Positions 16,767 through 25,162 of a stretch of 64,000 nt of DNA are shown in pieces (position 1 is the first letter of the stretch; the number at the start of each line of letters is the position of its first letter). The notes beneath the pieces were generated by a model. The model was given only the letters and a program-made list of their open reading frames with translations. It ran no database searches and was not told where the DNA came from. The stretch is from the NCBI RefSeq assembly GCF_900109685.1, contig NZ_FOBB01000002.1:1358085-1422084 (forward strand). Direction: 5' to 3'. This DNA is from Chitinophaga rupis (lineage in GTDB: Bacteria > Bacteroidota > Bacteroidia > Chitinophagales > Chitinophagaceae). A program made the position numbers and the translations under genes.

Positions 16767-17651
16767 CTACTTAAACCGCTCTATTAATGCTGCCGCCACT
16801 TCTTCCGGCGCCTCGCGGGGCTGAAAGTGCCCTACCCCTTCCAACATTGCACGGTGAAAGCTATTGGAGAAATATTCTTCTACATTGTCAAAACTTGAAG
16901 GATCATCGCAGTTATCTGCGGCGCCGATAATTACCAGCGCGGGCTGATCCAGCTTTTCAATGGATAACATTTTATGCTGCAGGTAATCATACCGGGGATC
17001 TGTAGCTTCCTTGTTAGTAAAGCGGCTGCGGTAACCGTTCAGTGTAATGGCGGTCCAGTCGGGGTTTTTAAAGCTCTCCGCCGTTTGCTGGAACTCCTCC
17101 TCCTCATACCAGCCGGCCGGGCTCCAGGTATCCCACTGGATCTTTGCAAAGCCAATGGGATCCTTCTTCACTGCGGCGGCGCCGGCATCTACACACATAA
17201 ACCATTGATACCAGAACTGGCGCGCCTGCGGGAAGGGTGGTACAGTAAATTCTCCGTGCGGCTGAAAGGTTAATGCCATTACGGCCAGACTTTTTACCCG
17301 TTGGGGAAACAATGCAGCCAGTAAATAAGCGGCACGTCCACCCCAGTCGTGGCCGGCTACGTAAAACTCATTGATCTGTAATATATCTGCCAGGTCAATT
17401 ACGTCCTGTGCCAGCGCAAAACCCCGTCCATCGCGGATGCTGCTGGCAGCCAGGAAATGGGTAGGGCCAAAACCGCGCAGGTAAGGTGTAATGGTACGCA
17501 GGCCTGCCTGGTGTAATATGGGGGCTACCTTTTGCCAGCCGCGTACATCGTCTGGCCAGCCATGTAATAAAAATACAACAGGACCCTCGGAAGGTCCTTC
17601 ATCCAGGTAAGCGATTTCCAGCAGTTCTGTTTTTGCAGTGAGCAGGCTCAT
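16767..17651 (-). CDS. Alpha/beta hydrolase, epoxide hydrolase-like
   Basis: A 294-aa protein with the alpha/beta-hydrolase set: oxyanion motif FLLHGWPDD (28-35), nucleophile elbow AGHDWGG with Asp102, and catalytic His275 in GVGHFQPREAP. An Asp rather than Ser nucleophile, the HGWP motif and the cap region (about 140-215) point to soluble epoxide hydrolases or haloalkane dehalogenases, which form an alkyl-enzyme ester. It starts 41 bases past the stop of the 2-epimerase gene on the same strand, so it may ride on the mannan operon without being part of its chemistry. Substrate unknown. Confidence 0.82.
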   Translation of the reverse strand: MSLLTAKTELLEIAYLDEGPSEGPVVFLLHGWPDDVRGWQKVAPILHQAGLRTITPYLRGFGPTHFLAASSIRDGRGFALAQDVIDLADILQINEFYVAGHDWGGRAAYLLAALFPQRVKSLAVMALTFQPHGEFTVPPFPQARQFWYQWFMCVDAGAAAVKKDPIGFAKIQWDTWSPAGWYEEEEFQQTAESFKNPDWTAITLNGYRSRFTNKEATDPRYDYLQHKMLSIEKLDQPALVIIGAADNCDDPSSFDNVEEYFSNSFHRAMLEGVGHFQPREAPEEVAAALIERFK

Positions 17652-17692
17652 AAACGTGTTTTATCTTCTGCAACAATTAACAGGCCACATTA

Positions 17693-18895
17693 CTACTCCT
17701 TCAGCTCATCAATTCTGTGCATTACCTCCATACATGCGCGGCTGTTATGGTACGGGCATTTCCAGAACCCGGCTTTATCCTGGTGCGGCATTACCTGCAG
17801 GTTAGCCGTTACACCCCAATACCACTCCCCTTCCTTTTTATCCAGTATATATTTTTTTATAAACTCCCAGCTGTTCAGGGAATGCTGCAGGTAGCTTTGC
17901 TGCCCGCTTTGCTCGTAGGCCTGTAAAAAGCCAACCATGGCCTCTGCCTGCACCCACCAGTGTTTATCTGCATCCGTGTGCTGTGTGGCCGGTTCATATT
18001 CATTCTTTAAACCGCCATTGGTATCCAGCCCTTCTGCGGCTGCATTGGCCAGGGCCATGCTTACAGCTTTTACCTGCTGGGTAAGCTCGCTGTCGTTTAA
18101 AAGCGCTGCTGCTTCCGGCAGCAGCCAGGCGGCTTCTATATCGTGCCCATATGAAAAAACCGTGGATGGGTGCTGCCAGTTCGCATCAAAGAACAGGATC
18201 TGATGATGCGTTTGTGCATTCACGATATGATCAATGAACACCTTTATAAGGTAGTACAGCTGCGTACGCAGGCCGGCATCCGGCCATACGCGGTATAAAT
18301 TCGTATAGGCTTCCAGCACATGCAGATGGGTGTTCATGGTTTTGTCTGCATTGGCATCCTTATTACTGAGCCTTGTATCGGCAATGCGCTGCCATTCCTG
18401 CGAAAAGGCATCTATATAGCCTTTACGCTGCGGGTCAAAGCTGTAACGTTCCAGCAGGCGGTAAATGTCAATGGCCCAGTCTAATGCGGCCTGCTCTTTT
18501 GTGTAGCGGTAGTATTCACTGAGGGCGTAAATGCTGAAGGCCTGTCCGTACACCTGTTTGCGGGTGTCCAGCGGTTTGCCGTCAGCAGCTACGGACCAGT
18601 AGGTGCCGCCATGTTTTGTATCGCGGAAATGCTGCTGCAGGTAATCATAGGCGCGTTTGGCCAGTGACAGCCATTCCTTGTTATGATCAAAACCGTATAC
18701 GGCTGAGAAGGTCCACAGGATGCGGCTGTTCAGCACTGCGCCTTTGGGTGCATTGGGCTGTACTTCGTTCGCATTATTAAGGGCGCCGTAAAAGCCGCCC
18801 TGCTGCTCATCTACAGTATGCTTTTGCCAGTAATGCAGAATATTGTACAGCTCCTGTTTTACTTCCTCACGGTAACGGGTAAGCGGCGTTTGCAT
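17693..18895 (-). CDS. Cellobiose/mannobiose 2-epimerase (AGE family)
   Basis: A 400-aa protein of the N-acylglucosamine 2-epimerase family, an (alpha/alpha)6 barrel. Family-typical segments are YNILHYWQKHTVDEQQGGFY, RILWTFSAVYG, KQVYGQAFSIYALSEYYRY, MNTHLHVLEAYTNLY, FSYGHDIEAAWLL, WWVQAEAMVGFLQAY and KCPYHNSRACME, which carry the catalytic His residues. In the known Bacteroides fragilis mannan pathway this enzyme converts mannobiose to mannosyl-glucose, the substrate of the GH130 phosphorylase encoded directly upstream. Its start overlaps the GH130 gene by 29 bases, strong evidence for cotranscription. Cytoplasmic, no signal peptide. Confidence 0.92.
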   Translation of the reverse strand: MQTPLTRYREEVKQELYNILHYWQKHTVDEQQGGFYGALNNANEVQPNAPKGAVLNSRILWTFSAVYGFDHNKEWLSLAKRAYDYLQQHFRDTKHGGTYWSVAADGKPLDTRKQVYGQAFSIYALSEYYRYTKEQAALDWAIDIYRLLERYSFDPQRKGYIDAFSQEWQRIADTRLSNKDANADKTMNTHLHVLEAYTNLYRVWPDAGLRTQLYYLIKVFIDHIVNAQTHHQILFFDANWQHPSTVFSYGHDIEAAWLLPEAAALLNDSELTQQVKAVSMALANAAAEGLDTNGGLKNEYEPATQHTDADKHWWVQAEAMVGFLQAYEQSGQQSYLQHSLNSWEFIKKYILDKKEGEWYWGVTANLQVMPHQDKAGFWKCPYHNSRACMEVMHRIDELKE

Positions 18896-20069
18896 GTGCC
18901 AGGTATTGTTTATTGGTGTTAATGATCTGGTGAATGGTATTTACGGTTTTTGCCGAACGGCCGCCGTCAGCGGGCGTATGCATCACATAATCCAGCAGCT
19001 GGTCAATGGTAGTAACGGCAACGTGCATACGCGTATCTGATGATCCGTAATACATAAATACTTTTCCGTCATCATCAGCGATCCACCCGTTGGAGAATAC
19101 TACGTTAGATACGTCGCCTATACGTTCCTCCCCTTCCGGCGCCAGGAAATAACCGCCGGGCTTGTGGGTGATGCGCGTCAGATCATGCAGGTCTGTAAGG
19201 AACATGTATAGCACGTAACGCAGTCCTGCCGCAGTATTGCGCACCCCATGCGCCAGGTGCAGCCAGCCCTGTTTGGTTTTAATGGGTGCGGGACCCAGGC
19301 CGTTCTTTACTTCATATACGGTATGGTAGGCTTTTCCATCCAGGATGCTTTCTGCTGTTATTACGGCGTGGGTAATATCCTTACACAATCCAAATCCAAT
19401 ACCACCACCGGTACCGGCGTTTATAAAACCATCCTGCGGGCGGGTGTAGAATGCGTACTGGCCCTGCACAAATTCCGGGTGCAGCACCACATTGCGCTGC
19501 TGGGGTGAGGGTGTTTCAAGGTCCGGCAGGCGCTCCCAGGTTTGCAGGTCTTTGGTGCGGGCTATACCGCATTTTGCCAATGCTGCAGACTGGTCGTAGG
19601 CAGGCGCTGCGGGATCGCGCCGCTCTGTGCAGAACAGGCCGTAAATGTAACCATCTTCATGGGAGGTAAGCCGTATGTCGTAGATATTAATATCGGGATC
19701 GTCTGTTTCAGGGATCACCGTGGGGTATTCCCAGAAGCGGAAGTTATCCACGCCATTATCGCTTTCCGCTATGGCAAAAAATGATTTGCGGTCCACTCCT
19801 TCCACGCGGGCCATCATCAGGTATTTATCCTTCCATTTGATAGCACCGGCGTTAAAGGTGCCGTTGATGCCAAAACGTTCCATCAGGAATGGATTGGTGG
19901 ATGGGTTCAGGTCGTACCGCCAGTACAGGGGCGCGTGGGCGCCGGTGAGCGCGGGATAGCGGTAACGCTGGAAGATGCCGTTGCCGGGTGTAATCGGTTC
20001 ATTTGGACGGGCCAGCAGGGCCTCGTGCTGTGTTTTCAGTTGCGAGAGTCTTTCAGAAAAAAAGTTCAT
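18867..20069 (-). CDS. 4-O-beta-D-mannosyl-D-glucose phosphorylase (GH130)
   Basis: A 400-aa cytoplasmic enzyme. I use ATG 20069 (MNFFSERLSQLKTQHEALLA), because the longer in-frame extension to 20168 would run into the symporter gene and is not family-like. GH130 landmarks are FNAGAIKWKDKYLMMARVEG, SDNGVDNFRFWEYP, DINIYDIRLTSHEDGYIYGL with the general-acid Asp, and SNVVFSNGWIADDDGKVFMY. It should phosphorolyse mannosyl-glucose to mannose 1-phosphate and glucose. It lies 34 bases after the symporter gene and overlaps the 2-epimerase gene, so all belong to one operon. Confidence 0.92.
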   Translation of the reverse strand: MNFFSERLSQLKTQHEALLARPNEPITPGNGIFQRYRYPALTGAHAPLYWRYDLNPSTNPFLMERFGINGTFNAGAIKWKDKYLMMARVEGVDRKSFFAIAESDNGVDNFRFWEYPTVIPETDDPDINIYDIRLTSHEDGYIYGLFCTERRDPAAPAYDQSAALAKCGIARTKDLQTWERLPDLETPSPQQRNVVLHPEFVQGQYAFYTRPQDGFINAGTGGGIGFGLCKDITHAVITAESILDGKAYHTVYEVKNGLGPAPIKTKQGWLHLAHGVRNTAAGLRYVLYMFLTDLHDLTRITHKPGGYFLAPEGEERIGDVSNVVFSNGWIADDDGKVFMYYGSSDTRMHVAVTTIDQLLDYVMHTPADGGRSAKTVNTIHQIINTNKQYLAHANAAYPLP

Positions 20070-20103
20070 AACGTAATAATTAAGTGAAGGGAGTGCTTCA
20101 CGG

Positions 20104-21936
20104 TTAAATGTTTTGCTCATCCAGGTGCTTCCACCAGGTTTTTCTAAGCGTAATACATACAATAACAAGTATAATAACGGTTACGGCTAATGGAAGCCGC
20201 ATTGAGAGTACTGCGTAAATGGGTAATAGTGTGAGGCAGATCTGGGCGGTAATACCCAGCAGTACATTGAACATATCCGTACCAAAACGTTTGTTGGGCC
20301 TGAACCCCGGATCATCCGCCATGACCTGCGCCTGTACCGGCCCCCAGAAGCCCCAGGGTTTTACGGTGCGGTAAAAATGTTTCAGGGTATCCATATCCGT
20401 TGCAGGGGCTGCATAAGTACCCAGGACACAGCCTGCTACGGAAATAAGGAAGATAAGCGGGAAATAATACAGCCCCAGGGTATGGGGGAACAGCTGCGGG
20501 AAAATGAGCGCGGGTACAATACCGGCCAGCATGCCCCAGAAAAAGCCGCTGCCGTTAAAGCGCCACCAATGCCACTTTAATACATTGGCTGCTACATAAC
20601 CGCCATAGAGTGCAGATACGATCCATTGCAGAATGCTGTTCACATCCCGGGCAAACAATCCCAGCACAATACTTACCAGCGTTACCAGTATACCGGACAG
20701 GTAGTTCATAGCGGTGATGCTGCGGTTAGCTGCGTTGGGCTGCAGGTATTTCAGGTAAATATCATTTACAATGTAGGCCTGCGCTGCATTGAGCGTACCG
20801 GCAAAGGTGCCCATAAAGGCTGCCAGCAAACCCGCCAGCAGCAAGCCGGTGAGGCCTACCGGTACAAAGTTGGAAATAGCGGAAGGCAGGATCTTTTCAA
20901 AGTCAATTCCCTGCGGTGTGCTTAAGTTCAGCTGGTTGTAATACAACAGGGCCAGCACCGCAAAACCAACGATCATGGCGTAACGCACGGGTATCAGCAC
21001 TACAGAAACAATGCCGCTCATCATAGAGGCTTCTTTGGGTGAGCGGGTAGAAAGGATCTTCTGCATATCGTAATTAGGCGCAGGACCGGCCAGGCTGGCC
21101 AGGATGCCTTTGAACACCATCATCATAAAGAAGATACCAAAGAGGGAGAAGCCATCGCTTTTAATTTTTTCATTCACTTCTCTTATCTGTTGGCTCCAGT
21201 CCAGCTGCAGGCGCCAGTTAAAGAAGGGTGTGTGCCAGCCGTCGGGTACGGGCAGCTGTTTGCCGGCCAGGTTGCGGTAAGCAATAATGGCAATGGTTAC
21301 CGCTGCCACGCTCATGATCAGGTACTTCAGCACATCGGCCCATACTACGCTGGTCATGCCACCCATTACGGCATAGAACACTGCAAACAGGGTGAATACA
21401 ATTCCATAGAAATGCGGTACATATTGCGCGCTGACCGTAAAGGGTACATAAGGCTGCACTACCTGCCAGGGCACAAAGATCTCCACAAATTTGCCCAGGC
21501 CAATAAAGCCATAAGCCAGGAATCCCAGGCAGCTAATGAGCGCAAAGATCACTACAATCGTATGGGACAGCGAGGTGCCCCTGCCCTTTCCAAAACGGGT
21601 GCTGATCCACTCTGCGCCGGTGGTAACATTGGAGCGGCGCAGCCATGCGGAGAGGTACACCATCATAAATACCTGGTTAAAGGAGGGCCATAACCAGGGG
21701 ATCCAGATGCTTTTTAAACCGTATACAAAGGCCAGGGTTACCATCCACATGGTGCCTGAAATGTCGAACATATCGGAGGCGTTGGAGAGGCCCAGCAGGT
21801 ACCAGGGCAGCGATTTACCGCCCAGCATGTAGGCATCCTTGCTGGCTTTGGCGCGTTTTTTCAATATAACGCCAATGGCTATAGTGGCCAGCAGGTATAC
21901 GAGGATGATGATCAGGTCAATAGTGGCGAGTTTCAT
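20104..21936 (-). CDS. Sodium:solute symporter (SSS family), probable mannobiose importer
   Basis: This 610-aa polytopic inner-membrane protein has about 13-14 helices. It starts with MKLATIDLIIILVYLLATIA. The SSS family signature is spread over LGLSNASDMFDISGTMWMVT (helix 2) and GLTGLLLAGLLAAFMGTFAG (helix 9 region). A long re-entrant/periplasmic loop lies at about 225-255, and a conserved tail includes FYRTVKPWGFWGPV. Such proteins import sugars with Na+. Its place between GH26 and GH130 matches the transporter slot of the B. fragilis mannan operon, so mannobiose is the likely cargo (inference). Confidence 0.88.
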   Translation of the reverse strand: MKLATIDLIIILVYLLATIAIGVILKKRAKASKDAYMLGGKSLPWYLLGLSNASDMFDISGTMWMVTLAFVYGLKSIWIPWLWPSFNQVFMMVYLSAWLRRSNVTTGAEWISTRFGKGRGTSLSHTIVVIFALISCLGFLAYGFIGLGKFVEIFVPWQVVQPYVPFTVSAQYVPHFYGIVFTLFAVFYAVMGGMTSVVWADVLKYLIMSVAAVTIAIIAYRNLAGKQLPVPDGWHTPFFNWRLQLDWSQQIREVNEKIKSDGFSLFGIFFMMMVFKGILASLAGPAPNYDMQKILSTRSPKEASMMSGIVSVVLIPVRYAMIVGFAVLALLYYNQLNLSTPQGIDFEKILPSAISNFVPVGLTGLLLAGLLAAFMGTFAGTLNAAQAYIVNDIYLKYLQPNAANRSITAMNYLSGILVTLVSIVLGLFARDVNSILQWIVSALYGGYVAANVLKWHWWRFNGSGFFWGMLAGIVPALIFPQLFPHTLGLYYFPLIFLISVAGCVLGTYAAPATDMDTLKHFYRTVKPWGFWGPVQAQVMADDPGFRPNKRFGTDMFNVLLGITAQICLTLLPIYAVLSMRLPLAVTVIILVIVCITLRKTWWKHLDEQNI

Positions 21937-21950
21937 TTTCTTTTTTTATG

Positions 21951-22085
21951 AGCGGAAAGCATAAAGCAAAAAGAGATTGGTGCGGATTGAGGGCCATTTG
22001 CCGGATCCCTTAGCTCTTAACTTTTTGCTTTATGCTTTCAGCTTTTAGCGTTGGGCTTTCTGCTTTATCCTTTATGCTTTTAGCT
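21951..22085. repeat. AAAGC-word inverted repeat running into the GH26 gene
   Basis: The left arm (about 21951-21976) reads GAGCGGAAAGCATAAAGC. The right arm (about 22011-22085) is a long run of the inverted words (TTTGCTTTATGCTTTCAGC, CTTTCTGCTTTATCC). About 75 bases of the right arm lie inside the GH26 reading frame and encode its last 24 or so residues plus the stop. The remaining stretch, 21937-21950, is the symporter leader. Confidence 0.8.
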
Positions 22086-23134
22086 TCTTCCAGGAAAAGC
22101 GTATGTTCGTTTGCGTGAAATTTTTTAAAGTCTTCGGCGCTGGCCTGGCCGGGATAAGGCGCATAGTAATGATCCGGGCGGCCGTTGCGCCATACCAGCA
22201 CATAGGATAATTTATAGTTCTGCAGCACCGGTAGCAAGGTTTGTGTCCACCAGCTTGCTTCCGGGATCCTTTCCAGGCCGGTTTCCGTGAGGGCCGGGAT
22301 CATGCCGTGTGCGGCTGCTATCTCCTGCAAAACGTGTAAGCGCTCCCGTAACAAATGCTGGTAATTTGCTGCGCTGCCGCTTTGATACAGATCAAAGCCA
22401 ATTATATCCACAAAATCATCGCCGGGCCAGCGTTCCAGGTAATCCTTTTCATTATTGAAATCCGCTGCGGAATAGGCAAACAGCAGGTTATGCACATGCT
22501 TTTGAATTTGCAGGTAATTAACGGTGTATTGCCATAAGGTTCTGAATTCCATAGAAGTGCACTGGTGCTGCCCCCACCAGAACCAGCTGCCGGTATGCTC
22601 ATGGAAAGGGCGGAAGATCACGGGTATCAGCGTACCATCGCCGGCTTTCAGCGACAGCATAAAATCTGCCAGCTTATCCAGCCAGGCGGTGTAGGTAGCG
22701 CTGCTGCTGCCGCCTGGCAGTATAGCAGTAACGGCCAGGGAGGTATCCCAGGCAGAACCGCCGGTAGCAGGATTATTACCATGCCAGCTCAATGTATTAA
22801 TGCCACCGCTTTCATATACTGTGCGGATATAAGACCGCAGGCTATCAAAAGGTACACTGTCCAGGTTATGGCTGCGGCCCAGCTCAAGATGGCCCAGGTC
22901 CCAGCCGTAAACGGCCGGCCCATCTCCGCAAACAGATCTTACATCTGAACGGCCATGCTCATATTTCCAGCCAACACCATAGGCCAGATCATCCTGGTGC
23001 CCGAACATAATGCCACGCTGCATAAGCTTATACAGGCGCTGGTGCAGCTGTTTGGCTGCAGGCGTAGCCTGAGGGTCGGACTGCGCGTGGAGGATGAACG
23101 GAGTAAGGAGGAGTGCGAGGAAGATATGCTTCAT
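22010..23134 (-). CDS. GH26 endo-beta-mannanase with repeat-encoded C-terminal tail
   Basis: A 374-aa protein with a cleavable signal peptide (residues 1-17, FILHAQ). GH26 landmarks are GIMFGHQDDLAYGVGW, SWHGNNPATGG, the acid/base in VIFRPFHEHTGSWFWWG (Glu179), and the nucleophile in ALTETGLE (Glu284). It cleaves internal beta-1,4 linkages of mannan outside the cytoplasm. There is no lipobox, so it is predicted periplasmic or released rather than surface-lipidated. Residues from about 351 to the end are not family sequence: they are the translation of an AAAGC repeat arm, with recurring K-A-E-S and S-I-K words. First gene of the downstream half of the mannan operon. Confidence 0.92.
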   Translation of the reverse strand: MKHIFLALLLTPFILHAQSDPQATPAAKQLHQRLYKLMQRGIMFGHQDDLAYGVGWKYEHGRSDVRSVCGDGPAVYGWDLGHLELGRSHNLDSVPFDSLRSYIRTVYESGGINTLSWHGNNPATGGSAWDTSLAVTAILPGGSSSATYTAWLDKLADFMLSLKAGDGTLIPVIFRPFHEHTGSWFWWGQHQCTSMEFRTLWQYTVNYLQIQKHVHNLLFAYSAADFNNEKDYLERWPGDDFVDIIGFDLYQSGSAANYQHLLRERLHVLQEIAAAHGMIPALTETGLERIPEASWWTQTLLPVLQNYKLSYVLVWRNGRPDHYYAPYPGQASAEDFKKFHANEHTLFLEEAKSIKDKAESPTLKAESIKQKVKS

Positions 23135-23136
23135 GG

Positions 23137-23550
23137 TGAATTACGAATTATCAATTACGGCCCGCCCAAAGCGGGCCATGAATGCCATTGAAAAGACATT
23201 ATGGTATGAATAATTACGAATTGGAATGCAGCGGATGTTTAACTGCGAATTATTATCCTATGAATAATTATCCATAAATCCTGTGAATGAATATGAACAA
23301 TATTTATTACAAAACACTACAGTGAACGCGGAAAAGTTATGAATTGGAAATTACGAATTACGAACGAAAGATAGTAGCCGTTTAGTCCTGACAGATTTTT
23401 TTAAACGCCCATCAACTGAAAAAACGATAACGTTATTCTACTGCATTCGTAATTGTTTATATCATGATGTCTTTTCAATGGCATTCCCCGCCTGGCGGGG
23501 CAGGCTATGGCCCGCTTTGGGCCGGCCGTAGTCTGCCAATTCATAATTAA
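23137..23550. repeat. Large inverted-repeat element filling the gap inside the mannan locus
   Basis: The left arm, about 23137-23225, combines ATTACGAATT words, a GGCCCGC/GCGGGCC hairpin (23159-23177) and the segment AATGCCATTGAAAAGACAT. The right arm, about 23440-23550, contains the inverse of the same units in the same relative order, plus an extra CCCCGCC/GGCGGGG hairpin (about 23486-23500). The arms bracket roughly 215 bases holding AATGCAGCGGATG (about 23224) and the palindrome ATAACGTTAT (23427-23436). The right arm ends exactly at the SusD stop codon. No gene is seen in the interval; it must also contain any promoter for the GH26 operon. Confidence 0.8.
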
Positions 23551-25134
23551 CTAATATCCCGGGTTGTTCACCGGTATCAGCTTGTTCCCTGCTATTTCTT
23601 CCTGTGCAATGGGGTACAGCTTCTGGTATTCCAGGCGCGGCCGGCCGGCGGCATTCATGGTTTGCAGCCAGGTGCCCCAGCGGGTAAGGTCCCAGCGGCG
23701 CTGAAATTCGCCGTAGAGCTCAAACCTTCTTTCATTGCGCACTTTTTGCCGGAAGGTTTCTTTGGAAAGGCCGGATACCGGGGCCAGTCCGGCGCGGGCA
23801 CGTACTGCATTAATAGCCGTATAGGCGAGGGCGGTAGGGCCGCTTACTTCGTTCTCAGCTTCGGCTAAGATCAGCAGCACATCGGCATAACGTAAAATGA
23901 TCGGATCGTTGCCATTTTCATCTTTAGCCTGTGCATTAGGATCCGTGTACTTGAGGCTGTAATAACGCGGAGAGCCATAGATGGTGGCACCGTTGAGCGT
24001 GTAGGTATTTTGCCCGTAACCACCACCGCCATCATACTCGCCGTCCCAGGTGCCGTTGCTTTGCAGCACTGCGCCTGCCGGTAGCTGAGAGATGTGGTAG
24101 TAAGTAGCATTACCCTGGTCTTTCCAGGTGGTCCAAAGGGCGCTGCCAAAGGCTACGCGTTTATCACCGGCTTCAAACTGTTTGTAAAAATCCGTGCGCA
24201 GGCTTACCCAACCGCCGCTGCCGCCACCGCTGTAAAAACCGGGAGGCGAAAAATAACCGGGCAGCTCTGCACCCTGGTTCGGTGAGTGTGTGGCTGGAAT
24301 GGCAAAGAGTATTTCGTTGCTGCGGGATTGGGTAGCTTCATCAAAGAGCTTCATGTACGCGGTTTCCAGTGCAGGGTAGCCATTGGCATCTGCCAGATCT
24401 TTTACCGCCTTAGCCATGGCTGCGGCTTGTGCAAAGTACTGGGTTTGTTTCAGCTCATCGCCGGCCATGTGCATATAGGCTTTTGCCAGGAGCCCCAGCG
24501 CAGCTGCTTTGGTAGGGCGTCCGCGGTCGTTATCGCTGTAACCTTCACCACTATACGTAAGCGGCAAAAGGCTGGCTGCTTCTTTCAGATCTGTCTCTAC
24601 CTGTTTGTACACATCTGCTACCGGACTGCGGGCCAGGTCCATAGATTGTTCGGGCGTGTAGGCCTCTAAACGCAGGGGCACTGCGCCGTACCGTTTTACC
24701 AGCTCAAAATAGCAGAAGCCGCGCAGGAACAGGGCTTCACCACGTATGCGGCTTATCAGCGCAGCATCGCCGGTAACCTGTTTGGCATATTTCAGCACCA
24801 GGTTGGCGCGTTGCACCACGTAGTAATAACCTGTCCAGGGGCGTTGTATGTACCACTGGCCGGCCTGGTTGCCGCTGTAACCGCCTGCCAGCCAGTTATC
24901 CAGCAGCAGGTCATCATCTTCACCCAGCACGGATTGCCAGGCGGGCGAGATCCAGAGGTTCCAGGTCATCAGGTTCTTATATACACCGTTCACACCCAGC
25001 AGCAGCTCCTGGTCTGTCTGGTAAAAGGTTTCCGGGTCTTTAAAATCATATACTTTTTCTTCCAGCGCTTTTTTGCAGGATACGGTGGCCCCTATGGCCA
25101 GCGTGGCAAAAGCTATGGTGAGTAACTTGTTCAT
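23551..25134 (-). CDS. SusD/RagB-family substrate-binding outer-membrane lipoprotein
   Basis: A 527-aa protein with a lipoprotein signal (MNKLLTIAFATLAIGATVSC, lipidated Cys20). SusD helical TPR-like segments follow, such as ALFLRGFCYFELVKRYGAVP, PTKAAALGLLAKAYMHMAG and ILRYADVLLILAEAENEVSG. The C-terminal region has VRNERRFELYGEFQRRWDLT. SusD proteins cap the SusC porin on the cell surface and bind the glycan. Gene order after SusC with a 28-base gap is canonical. Given the GH26/GH130/epimerase neighbours the ligand is probably beta-mannan or manno-oligosaccharide. Confidence 0.95.
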   Translation of the reverse strand: MNKLLTIAFATLAIGATVSCKKALEEKVYDFKDPETFYQTDQELLLGVNGVYKNLMTWNLWISPAWQSVLGEDDDLLLDNWLAGGYSGNQAGQWYIQRPWTGYYYVVQRANLVLKYAKQVTGDAALISRIRGEALFLRGFCYFELVKRYGAVPLRLEAYTPEQSMDLARSPVADVYKQVETDLKEAASLLPLTYSGEGYSDNDRGRPTKAAALGLLAKAYMHMAGDELKQTQYFAQAAAMAKAVKDLADANGYPALETAYMKLFDEATQSRSNEILFAIPATHSPNQGAELPGYFSPPGFYSGGGSGGWVSLRTDFYKQFEAGDKRVAFGSALWTTWKDQGNATYYHISQLPAGAVLQSNGTWDGEYDGGGGYGQNTYTLNGATIYGSPRYYSLKYTDPNAQAKDENGNDPIILRYADVLLILAEAENEVSGPTALAYTAINAVRARAGLAPVSGLSKETFRQKVRNERRFELYGEFQRRWDLTRWGTWLQTMNAAGRPRLEYQKLYPIAQEEIAGNKLIPVNNPGY

Positions 25135-25162
25135 GTGTGCATGTTTTTCTCTGTGGAATAAT

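Noticed and set aside
16589..16774. 61-codon frame after the DUF1801 gene
   Set aside because: No family resemblance, poor composition, and it overlaps the 3' end of the opposite-strand hydrolase gene.
20070..20168. Longer N-terminus for the GH130 protein
   Set aside because: The extension lies partly inside the symporter gene, is not family-like, and ATG 20069 gives the expected start.
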